Part shown: in pieces, positions 39,413 to 48,638 of the stretch
How the letters are laid out: the number at the start of each line of letters is the position of its first letter
How positions within the stretch are numbered: the stretch's first letter is position 1
Program-made: the position numbers and the translations under genes
Notes under the pieces: model-generated
Told to the model about the DNA's origin: nothing
The model's database searches: none
The model's input: the letters and a program-made list of their open reading frames with translations, nothing else
Source of the DNA: Histomonas meleagridis
Taxonomy: Eukaryota; Parabasalia; Tritrichomonadida; Dientamoebidae
Length of the DNA: 64,000 nucleotides
Reading direction: 5' to 3'
Assembly (NCBI GenBank): GCA_020186115.1
Contig: WSYJ01000146.1
Coordinates: forward strand, 62,001 to 126,000

Positions 39413-40340
39413 TATTTCAAAAAAATGTTTGAAGAATATTTTAAATATGTAAAACATCACTAATAATTGCATCAGAAAATGGATATACTGATATAGTTAA
39501 ATTGCTTCTTGAGCAACAAGGAATTGATATTAATATTAAAGATATTTATTTATTTTGTTTAATTTTTATATTAATAATTTGATATTTCAAAAATCTATTT
39601 GGAAATTATTCAATAAATTTAATACAGCTCTTATATTTGCATCAACTAATGGTTACCTTGACATCGTCAAATTACTTCTTAAGCAAAAAGGAAATGATGT
39701 CAATACTAAAGACACTTCATTGTCTTATTTGATATTTCATCATAATGTTTGAAAATTATTTAATTTTTTTAATATAGCGTTTATTAGAGCTGCTAAAAAT
39801 GGTCATATAGAAATAGTTAAATTATTTATTGAACAAAATAGTATTGATGTTAATACCAAAGATCTTTATTTACTTTATTCAAAATAAATTTTAATAATTT
39901 TATATTTCAAAGTAATATTTGGAATTTATATAAATTATTCAACACAGCACTTATTGAAGCAGCTAAAAAAGGTTATACTGATATAGTCAAATTCTTTTTA
40001 AAACAAAAAAGAATTGATATTAATGCTAGAAATATTCATTTGTTTTATTTTGGATTTATTTTAATAATTTAACATTTAAAAGTAATATTTGGAAATTATT
40101 CAAATTATTTGATACAGCGCTAATGGAAGCTTCATATTATGGAAATATAGAAATAGTGAAATTACTTATTGAACAAGAAGGAATCGATATTAATGCACAA
40201 AATAATATTTATGCTAAAATTTTGATCTTTTAAAATAATATTTGGTAATTATTTAAATTATTACAGACACCACTCACATTCGCAATGAAAAATTATCATA
40301 CAGAAATATTTGAACTACTTCTTAAAACAAAAAGGGGTTA
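39375..40340 (+). pseudogene. Array of ankyrin units separated by ~60-85-nt AT-rich spacers
   Basis: About six further ankyrin repeats (for example TALIFASTNGYLDIVKLLL and IEIVKLFIEQNSIDVNTKD) continue the gene. Each is separated from the next by a spacer with stop codons. Spacers start after the AAAGAT of the repeat end and finish with ATTTGGAAATTATTCAAATT-like sequence and usually ACAG just before the CACTTATT of the next repeat. No GT splice donor is conserved. They may be non-canonical introns, or the array may be dead DNA expanded as repeat-plus-spacer units. The final unit is truncated near 40340, and no gene is seen from there to 40614. Confidence 0.6.
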
Positions 40341-40614
40341 TAACAAATAATATTTAAAAAACATAAAATTTCTAAAGTAACATAGATGATATCTTAATAA
40401 ATATTATATTAAAAAATTCTTTTATTTTAAAAATCTCATAATATACTATAACCAGTTACAATATTTTTTCTTTCTGGTGCTTTCAATAAAATTTAGCTCT
40501 TGAGTTTAATCAAATTGGCATTACTTCAGACCTTTTTTTATTATGAATTTTCTCATGTTAAATGTTCATCTGACCATGAAAAAGTGTCATCAAAGGTGTA
40601 AACAATTCAATTGA

Positions 40615-42127
40615 ATGGAGAAAGAAGAAAATAACACTGAAGAAGAAGATTTTGAAACTCTTCGAAATCTTCATGTTTTTCAGGTTATAGAAGAAGACAG
40701 CATCCCAGAGTTATCAAAGTTAATGGAAACTTCTGATATAACATCAACAATTTTATCACCACATGAAACAAGAAATGATGATATGTTACAATTTAAACCT
40801 AATACCATATCTGTTGCAGCTTTTAACAAATCCATCAATTCATTTCGATATTTACTTATTAATGGTTCAAATATTGAGGAAAAAGATGAAAAAGTTTTTT
40901 TATTTTGTAAGGATTTTCTTTTAATTTTTTCGATCGTGTCCACATTTTGCCGCAGCTGGTGGGTCTATTGAAATCATTAATATTCTTTCTGAACATGGTA
41001 TTAATTTTAATGAATGTCTCGATGTTTTTTCAAAACCTTTGGCGAAGGAAACCTTCCTATTCATTATGCATCACTATACGGGCAACTTCAAGTTGTTAAA
41101 TTTCTTTGGAGTAATGGTTCATCACTTCAATCAAAAAATGCCAAAGACGTTAATTTGTCACTTTTTGGGAACCTATTCATTTTGCGTCAGCTAAAGATCA
41201 AATTGGAATTATATCATTTTTATTAGATAATGGATCTGATGTAAACTGTCCATCTAAAAATGGAATAACGCCATTGATGATTGCAGCACAAACCAATTCT
41301 GTTAAAGCCCTTAACTTATTATTAGATAAAGGTGCTAACATATCAGCTGTTGATTCACTTGGTAATAATTCCTTAATATTATCAGTACGAAGCGGGTGTA
41401 TTGAAGCATCTGAAGCACTTATTGATCGTGGGATTGATGTTAATTATCTTGATTCTAATAATTGGACTGCATTACATACAGCAGTACGTATGAAATCCTT
41501 CGAAATAGTTTACTTACTATTACGAAAAGGTGCTGAAGTTAATATACCCGATAAATATAATATGATTCCACTTCATTGGGCATCAAAATTTGGGCTAACT
41601 GATATTGTCCGTGTTTTACTTGATTACAAATCAGACATTTCCATCAAAAGCTTTGAAATATATTTAAATTTTTTGGATTTTATTTGGAATGTTTTGGAGT
41701 GCATTGAGTTTAGCTGCTGGTTATGGTAGTTTGAGTTGTACTATGCTTTTAATTGAAAGAGGATCTGATATTAATGTGTCGGATATGCATGGATTAACGC
41801 CATTTCTTTTCTCTTGCTTAAATGGACAATTAGAAGTCACGAAGTTACTCGTAAAATGTGGCGCTGATATTAATGTTACAGATTCAAAAATTTGTTTGAC
41901 ATTTTCGGAATTTATTTGTTGTGTTTTGGAATGCTTTACATTGGGCAGCAGCAAATGAAAGAATAGAAATGATAGAATATTTACTATCAATAGGTTTCGA
42001 CCCATTAGCAAAGGCTAGAAAAGGTGTAACAGCTTATGACTTAGCTAAGAAATATAATTCGGTGGATGTGATGAATTTCTTGGAGGCGCATGGAGGAAAG
42101 CCTGAAGAAAAATGTTTCATATCTTGA
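40615..42127 (+). CDS. Ankyrin-repeat protein with frame-breaking T-rich inserts
   Basis: Starts MEKEENNTEEEDFETL and encodes about ten good ankyrin repeats (for example PLMIAAQTNSVKALNLLLDK and LHTAVRMKSFEIVYLLL), ending EAHGGKPEEKCFIS. Five repeat boundaries carry T-rich inserts of roughly 17-45 nt that shift the frame: near 40897, 41025, 41151, 41655 and 41890. In each case the repeat resumes in a new frame. All lie between repeats, none within one. This is either an intron-like arrangement without standard trichomonad signals or repeated decay at one position. Function: interaction scaffold; no other domain seen. Confidence 0.7.
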
Positions 42128-42587
42128 AATAAATTTGATTTAAGTATTTGTCTAAAAATGAAAAAAAAAAATGTTTTGTTTTGTGGTAAATCGTTTAGTT
42201 TGATTCCCTAAATAACAATTACTATTTTTGTGTGTCTCATCTTATTCTTTTTTATTTCTATTGTACAAAAAATTAAAAATTAAATTGTTTTAACACAAAA
42301 ATAATTTTTTAAAAGATGGCTATGAAAATGACATTTGATTTTCCTTTAATATATTCTAAAATTAATCAGTTTTAGAAGAAAAACTTCCAAGTACGAAAGG
42401 TTTTGGTGACATCAAGAAAAAAAAAGATGAAATTTAATAAATTTTTTGATATGTCAAAATGGAAACTTTCCGAATGTCCGCGTAACTTTTTGGGAAAGGG
42501 GTTTTTGAATGAGATCTTATTCAAATCCGATGACTTTTTCAGCCAAACCGTTATTCTTGTTCGGAGACTGACGGTTAACTCAGGTCA
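42128..42587. other. Intergenic DNA with Myb-like words
   Basis: No gene. Just upstream of the proline-rich gene are AACCGTTAT (about 42545) and ACGGTTAAC (about 42571), resembling the Myb-like palindromes elsewhere in the window. Confidence 0.4.
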
Positions 42588-42860
42588 ATGTGCAAAGAAG
42601 TTGACGAACCATCTGCGTCTTCAAGCAAGAAGCAGACAAAGCCACAACCACAATCTCCTCCTCCTCCAGCACCTGAAGCACCACCACCAGCTGCTCCACC
42701 ACAACAGTCAACTCCTCCTCCAGCACCTGTTTCACCTCCACCAGCTGCTCCACCACAGCAACCACCACAACCTGATCACTCTGGCACAGATTCATCATAT
42801 TATTCTTATGGAAGTGATGGATATTACACTGATGAATATTATACAACAACTGAATCGTAA
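42588..42860 (+). CDS. Small proline-rich protein, 90 aa
   Basis: MCKEVDEPSASSSKK, then a 40-residue Pro/Ala/Gln tract with SPPPPAP and TPPPAP-type units, then a Tyr/Ser/Gly/Asp-rich tail (YYSYGSDGYYTDEYYTTTES). Low-complexity and likely disordered; the proline runs could bind SH3, WW or profilin domains. The GC-rich codons contrast with the AT-rich surroundings, which supports real coding. The Tyr/Ser tail resembles that of the RRM protein at 51731. Function unknown. Confidence 0.6.
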   Translation: MCKEVDEPSASSSKKQTKPQPQSPPPPAPEAPPPAAPPQQSTPPPAPVSPPPAAPPQQPPQPDHSGTDSSYYSYGSDGYYTDEYYTTTES

Positions 42861-44182
42861 TCTAAAATATTTCTCACCAGTTCTATTGCTTTATTCAGTT
42901 CTAATTATTAACATGTGTTTTGTAACTGTTTTTATCAAATTTTAAATTATTTATTGGGAATAACCATTCTTTTTTAAGTATACATTTTTGATCTTTGAAA
43001 TACTAAGTTATAATCTTTTACCATTTTTCATGAGGTCTTTGCTTTATCATTAAAATAAATTACCTTTTAGAGAAAAAAGATGCAAACAGACTTTGTCAAA
43101 ATTCTGCTCACTCAATTTTGGAATGAATAGTTTATACATTGAAAAAAATACGGTTTTAATTTCCAAGCTAAGCACGTTTACAAAAAAATATCAAAACGTT
43201 TAACTGAATATTATTAAAAATGAAAAAATAAATGAATTATATTTATTGATTAAGAAAGGAATTGATGAAATTTTACCATCCGAAAAGCAATTTTAATGAA
43301 TAATATTCATCGAAGTCCATCAACTGATTACAATGAAATTCATACAATTGCTATGAACCAAATTCAAATAAACAGTGATGAATGCTTAAATAAAATAACA
43401 AAAAGTGAATTCAATGAAGTACAAGAAAAAGCATATAAATATGTTAGAACTCAAATTTCTTCATTAAGAACATACTAGAAGAAATAGAAATAGTTACAGG
43501 AGAAAATACTGAACAAAGTCTTCAATCTTATAAAAGTAACGTTGATTCAAATAGAAATAATGAACAAAAGTATAGAAATAAAATCAAATAACATAGTCAA
43601 GAGCCCCATTCTTCGAAAACTTACTTGACCAAATGAAAAATAATTGTGAAAACGCAATTGGTTTAGAATCGATTCTATGATGAAAGAGTTAAAATGGAAA
43701 TCAAAAATTATTTAATGCAAAAACTTAACGATACAATGAGAATATTATCTGAATTCTTTGATGAAAATATTCAAAACAACATTGCAAACAAAATAAGCTA
43801 TCTTAAAAGAATTGTTAATGACTCAATCACAAGTTATACACAAAGAAGCTTAATTACAGGTACAAATAATGATTAAAGAGCTGAAAAATGAATATAACGT
43901 AACTTGCAAAGTTAATCGTGCAATACAAGAATACATTCAATAAAAAATGGATGAAATTCGCAATAAAATATTAAGAAAAAAAGTTTCATACTTGGTTATA
44001 AGGCCTTTATGCACAATTGCGTAATATAAATAATTATAACATCTCTAAAAAATGTTTCTTAAAATTAATTTTATTATTATAAATTTGAGTTGACATTGTT
44101 TGTTTTAATTTATCTGAAATTACAAATTTGCCGTTGGATCTATCGGATGGACATAAAATTTTTATGTAATGTCAAAAGCAAT
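42861..44182. other. Intergenic DNA with decayed coding remnants
   Basis: Short plus-strand frames at 43296-43478 and 43694-43876 encode charged helical segments (for example FNEVQEKAYKYVRTQISSL and DENIQNNIANKISYLKRIV) in different frames with stops between them. They look like remains of one coiled-coil gene, but no family can be named and no start or end is supported. Confidence 0.35.
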
Positions 44183-44404
44183 ATGTCCGAAAATCAGTCT
44201 ATTCGAGCTGCTGTTGAAAGTGATTTCCAAAATCGTGAATTCACACAAAGCATATCTCTTGGGATGATGAGAGTTGTCCGATTTTTAAACACTTTTCATT
44301 CAAACGTAAGAGGACGTATTGCTGACCTAAATCAAAAGTTAACACAATTGGAAAGGAGATTGGTGTTTATTGAAAATCAGTTGAATTGTTGCAATGGAAA
44401 ATAA
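44183..44404 (+). CDS. BRK1/HSPC300-like subunit of the SCAR/WAVE complex, 73 aa
   Basis: The start is set at the internal ATG at 44183 (MSENQSIRAAVESDF), because from there length and pattern fit BRICK1: an NREFTQSISLGMMRVVRFLN helix, then SNVRGRIADLNQKLTQLERRLVFIENQL. This corresponds to the conserved family pattern of a short helix followed by the L-N-x-K-L-x-x-L-E-R-R coiled coil. BRK1 joins SCAR/WAVE, Abi, Nap1 and Sra1 to activate Arp2/3 actin assembly at the cell edge. The longer upstream frame is AT-rich and unlike the family. The call is by eye but the motif is distinctive. Confidence 0.8.
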   Translation: MSENQSIRAAVESDFQNREFTQSISLGMMRVVRFLNTFHSNVRGRIADLNQKLTQLERRLVFIENQLNCCNGK

Positions 44405-44944
44405 AATAAAAAAAAACAAATTATTTTTCATTTTTTTTTAAAATGTAAAAACATTAGAAAATAAATATTATTAATAATTATACATCTTTCATAATTTTAA
44501 GATTTATTTGATTGCCTTATATTAAAAGATAAATTGAATAATATGTAAACAGTTATTATATTAATGTGTTTTGATAAATAACTTTCTAATTCACAATGAC
44601 TTAAGTAAATTAAATAATTCCTAGACCAGAACACCTAATTATACATGTGACTGATTAACATCACTCGAAAAAATTTATTATAAAATTTAATTGCTTTAAA
44701 AATGATGCATCTATGAAACACTACCTTGTAAATTATTAAATTGTTTATGTGCCACAAACGAAAAATCTAAAAATGTATTTGGACAAAGGAAATTTCTATA
44801 AAAAATAGATCACTCAAAAAATATTAAAACAAGATCTCAAAGACTTCCTTCTTTGGTTTAAATCGTAACTTGCAAGCGAAACTTGAAACTTAATTTATCG
44901 TAAATTGAAACAAAAATAATAATATACAATTGTACATAAACTAT
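44405..44944. other. Intergenic DNA
   Basis: Convergent 3' regions of the BRK1-like gene and the membrane-protein gene; no features recognised. Confidence 0.4.
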
Positions 44945-45274
44945 TTATTTGGTATGAATATCGTTCATACTTTCAACAAGTGGTTGATCAAGTTTCTTAT
45001 CCATCCTATCTCTTCCCTTTTGAAGTTTAGGACCAAAAATCCAAACTATTGCTACAATTATAATACACGCAGAAGAGAAGACTGCAGCAATTGCTATACC
45101 AACAATTTCAATGGTTGATGAAGAAGGATTTACTTGATTTGGATATTCCGTCGGTGGTATACTCCATTCTTCTGTTTCTGATGGCCAAGCTGGCGTATTT
45201 GGTTTTGGCTGCCATGATATAGTTTCTGTTGGATAATAGGATGAGCAAAGCTTGAATATCAAGAAAGCAAACAT
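44945..45274 (-). CDS. Small type I membrane protein, 109 aa
   Basis: The N-terminus MFAFLIFKLCSSYY looks like a short signal peptide. A Pro/Ser/Thr/Trp-rich ectodomain of ~40 residues follows, then a strong transmembrane helix (about residues 54-80, IEIVGIAIAAVFSSACIIIV and following) and a basic cytosolic tail of ~29 residues. The architecture resembles trichomonad surface-protein C-termini without the large ectodomain. An Inr-like TCACTTTTT lies about 35 bp upstream. Function unknown. Confidence 0.6.
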   Translation of the reverse strand: MFAFLIFKLCSSYYPTETISWQPKPNTPAWPSETEEWSIPPTEYPNQVNPSSSTIEIVGIAIAAVFSSACIIIVAIVWIFGPKLQKGRDRMDKKLDQPLVESMNDIHTK

Positions 45275-45981
45275 TTCTTGTCGTTTTTCTATTTTTTTTT
45301 AAAAAGTGAAAATTTGAAGTTGGTGTAAAACTTACAATTTAAGCTACGTGTAAAAAAGTGACAATATATTTAAGCAGTTACATGATTCAAAGATCTTTAT
45401 CAGAATATTACATTAATATCAAACTTCACCTAATAAAAAAACATAATCAAAGAATTCTTTGCCAACTAAAATGCATAGTAATAAGATTAATATTGAGATA
45501 TGAATATTTTTTGATTTCGTAAAAAGAATGCTGGTTAAAATGGCACTTTTTGATAAACAGCCGCTTTGGTCGATTGGAAAAGTGTCATTCGGATGTCAAG
45601 TGGCCAAGCTGAATTGTTTTACCTTGGTGCTCTAAGACATTCCAACACACAAACACAAGGAATGCATATCTATTCGTTTTAGCTATGTATTTCAACCGTT
45701 TGAAATTCTTTTAAAGTTTTATTAATTATTTAATTTGTTTAAATCAACGCTGAATCCATAACACTGTTAACTTTGGAAAAGAATTCAAGAAGGTTTAGGC
45801 CAAACATCTTACTTATGAATTCAATTTATCTTTTCGGCGGAATCAAAATTGAATTTCCTATAAAAAAATGTTTTTAGAACCAAAATTGTTAACTTGTGGA
45901 ATATGTGTTAATTTTTTCTTTTTATATATTTGGTTTTTTCTTTATAGTTTTCGAAAGTTATAAAAAAATTATCTAATCAAA
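45275..45981. other. Divergent intergenic region
   Basis: About 700 bp between the divergent membrane-protein and SLC12 genes; it must hold both promoters. No further feature recognised. Confidence 0.4.
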
Positions 45982-48492
45982 ATGAGTCATACATTTGCAT
46001 ATAAGTCTTTTGATAAAGAAGATCCAAATGATCAACTTGGCACTGAAAATGAGGTACGTCCTCCTGATAATGAGATGATCCCCTCAGTTATTGACACCAG
46101 TGAGGCAATGCCATCAACAATGTTTTATAGATCTTTTGCCATCAAGCGATCGAATCCCAAACAGCTCAGGCATGGACAAGATGGTGTTGGCAACTATGTT
46201 AGCATGAAGAAGCAAGAAAAAAAAGGTGGGAACTATGGGACGTTTAGTGGTGTTTTCCTTAGGTGCACACTTAATATTTTGTCTGTTGTTTATTATCTTA
46301 GACTTGGATGGGTTGTTGGCAATCTTGGTCTTGGATTAACAATTGTTTTAATTTTATTATGTGGTATTACAACTACGTTAACAGCTTTATCGTTGTCAGC
46401 ACTTGCAACTAATGGAACTGTGAAAGGTGGTGGCGTTTATTATTTCATATCAAGATCATTAGGTGCTGATTTTGGTGGAACAATTGGAGTAATGTTTTCA
46501 TTTGCAACAACTTTTGGTACTGTTTTAAATGCATATGGTTTTACTGAAGTTATTCATGAATTAGTAGGTAAAAATATTACAAAAGATGGGAAATATGATA
46601 TTCCTATAATTGGTATAACTCTTGTCACAATATTGTTAATAACAGATATTATTTCTTTAGAATGGGAATTTTATTTGCAGTATATATTAGCTGTATTAAT
46701 CGTACTATCTTTGTTTGCTATTACTTTTGGATTTTGTATTCCTTCAAATCCAAAATGGACGATTACAAATGTAAAAAATAACTTTGGTCCAGATTTTCGA
46801 AATGGAAATAATTTTTGGTCAATATTTGCTGTTTTTTTCCCAGGATGTACTGGCATTATGGCAGGTGCTAACATCAGTGGTGATCTTAAAAAGCCTCAAA
46901 AATCAATTCCATATGGAACATTAGGTGCAATTGCTTTTACAACATTTTTATATATACTGACAGCTTTGATAATTTCTTCTGCTGGTGATAGAGATACATT
47001 ACATACAAATATGCATATATTAGCTGATATTTCTGTTTGGAAATATTTTATTACGTTTGGTGTAATTGCTGCTTCAGTATCATCTGCATCAGCTTGTTTA
47101 GTAGGTGGCCCTAAAACATTTCAAGCATTATGTAGAGATAATTTATTGCCTAAAATTTTCATGTTCTTTGAAAAAGGAAAAGAAGGATCTGATGATCCAA
47201 TACGAGGTTTTGTTCTTGGTTGGGCAATTACTGTCGTATGTACTTTTATTTTCGAAAACTTAAATGCAGTAAGCAAAGCTCTTACTCAATTTTTCTTAAT
47301 TAGTTATGCAATTGTCTGCCAAAGTTGTTTAGTAGGGAAAATGAGTCATTCACCTTCATGGAGACCTGCCTGGAAGTATTATCATCCTATAACAGCTATT
47401 TTAGGAGCTTCGTTTTGCATTGCTGCAATGTTTTTGATTAGTTGGCAATTTGCTTTTGTCGTGATAGGTATTACAGTTTTATTATTTATGTATTTCCATT
47501 GGAATGAAAAACCAAATGCAAGTTGGGGTGAATTTACGCAATCACTTCTTTTTACTAGGACTATTAATGGAATTGATACATTAAAGAAAATTCCAGAGCA
47601 TGTTAAATCATATCATCCTGAAATTGAGTTTGTAATAAATTATGAAGTAGGAAACATTGAAAAGCAATTAAAGAATATTGTTCCATTTAAACAAATCATT
47701 GAACAAGCTTATTCACTTCTATGTGTTTCTTGTATTGGCGAAGAAACAGAAGAAAAACCTAACTTAGATGAATACTATACTAGAAATTGGAAAAAAATTG
47801 ATCCCGTTCAATTTGTATTGTATGTAAGTAATACATGTAAACTTGGTAAAATAGGACCAAATATTTTAGCAATACCTTTTATTAAAACAACTTATGATAA
47901 CACATATATATTTGATATGGTAGGTGCAGCACTTGATGGAAATCTTGGAGTAGCTATTTCACGTGGGTTTGAATTATTTGATACAAATATAGAACAAAGA
48001 TGGCCTATAGATGTTTGGTGGCTTGCTGATGATGGTGGATTAATTATATTATTTGCACATTTACTTGATCAATATCCAAAATGGAAACATTGTAAATTAA
48101 GAGTGTTTACTATTATATCAAATGAACAATACATTTTAGAATTCCAACTAAAAATGGCACATTTATTGGAAATGTTTAGAATTAAAGCAGAAGTAAATGT
48201 TCTTGCAATCGATGCTCCACCTTCTGATCAAACAATACAACAATGGAATAATCTAAACTTAAACATTCAAAATGAAACTGATACAAGTAACTTAAATACT
48301 TTCTTAAGATTAAGAGAATTGATTTTAGAACATTCTGAAAATAGTTCATTGATTTTATGTTCAATGTTAATTCCAAGAACAAGCCAAGACCCAGCATTCT
48401 GGCTAGGTATATTAGATTTTGTAAGTGATGCTATGCCGCCTTTTATTTGGGTTCATGGAAATAATGAAAATGTGGTAACATTTATTGCATAA
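45982..48492 (+). CDS. SLC12 cation-chloride cotransporter
   Basis: 836 residues, intact. A cytosolic N-terminus precedes TM1 (GVFLRCTLNILSVVYYLRLG). About twelve membrane helices follow up to residue ~500, including the conserved NGTVKGGGVYYFISRSLGADF region after TM2 and FAVFFPGCTGIMAGANISGD at TM6. The C-terminal ~300 residues are a soluble SLC12-type domain (WPIDVWWLADDGGLIILFAH and so on). Family role: electroneutral K/Na-Cl symport for volume and ion control at the plasma or vacuolar membrane. The K-Cl versus Na-K-Cl subtype cannot be decided by eye. Length is slightly short of animal members, in keeping with protist homologues. Confidence 0.92.
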   Translation: MSHTFAYKSFDKEDPNDQLGTENEVRPPDNEMIPSVIDTSEAMPSTMFYRSFAIKRSNPKQLRHGQDGVGNYVSMKKQEKKGGNYGTFSGVFLRCTLNILSVVYYLRLGWVVGNLGLGLTIVLILLCGITTTLTALSLSALATNGTVKGGGVYYFISRSLGADFGGTIGVMFSFATTFGTVLNAYGFTEVIHELVGKNITKDGKYDIPIIGITLVTILLITDIISLEWEFYLQYILAVLIVLSLFAITFGFCIPSNPKWTITNVKNNFGPDFRNGNNFWSIFAVFFPGCTGIMAGANISGDLKKPQKSIPYGTLGAIAFTTFLYILTALIISSAGDRDTLHTNMHILADISVWKYFITFGVIAASVSSASACLVGGPKTFQALCRDNLLPKIFMFFEKGKEGSDDPIRGFVLGWAITVVCTFIFENLNAVSKALTQFFLISYAIVCQSCLVGKMSHSPSWRPAWKYYHPITAILGASFCIAAMFLISWQFAFVVIGITVLLFMYFHWNEKPNASWGEFTQSLLFTRTINGIDTLKKIPEHVKSYHPEIEFVINYEVGNIEKQLKNIVPFKQIIEQAYSLLCVSCIGEETEEKPNLDEYYTRNWKKIDPVQFVLYVSNTCKLGKIGPNILAIPFIKTTYDNTYIFDMVGAALDGNLGVAISRGFELFDTNIEQRWPIDVWWLADDGGLIILFAHLLDQYPKWKHCKLRVFTIISNEQYILEFQLKMAHLLEMFRIKAEVNVLAIDAPPSDQTIQQWNNLNLNIQNETDTSNLNTFLRLRELILEHSENSSLILCSMLIPRTSQDPAFWLGILDFVSDAMPPFIWVHGNNENVVTFIA

Positions 48493-48638
48493 AAAAAGAA
48501 ATATTAGCTAAAATATTTTGATTAAAAATATCTTAAATTATAATATCAATTATATGAGCAATTAGTTTCATTTCCTGGAAGTCAGAATTTTTATTTTTTT
48601 CTTTTTCTGAAATTCAATACTTTTTGATCGTATTTGGA

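Noticed and set aside
39375-40340. Canonical GT-AG introns between ankyrin units
   Set aside because: Several spacers lack any suitably placed GT, and GT-AG joins tried by hand do not restore the ankyrin frame; left open as a finding instead.
42403-42945. 180-codon plus-strand frame overlapping the proline-rich gene
   Set aside because: Its His/Leu/Gln-rich body is the shifted reading of the proline codons; the 42588 frame has the sensible composition and Tyr/Ser tail.
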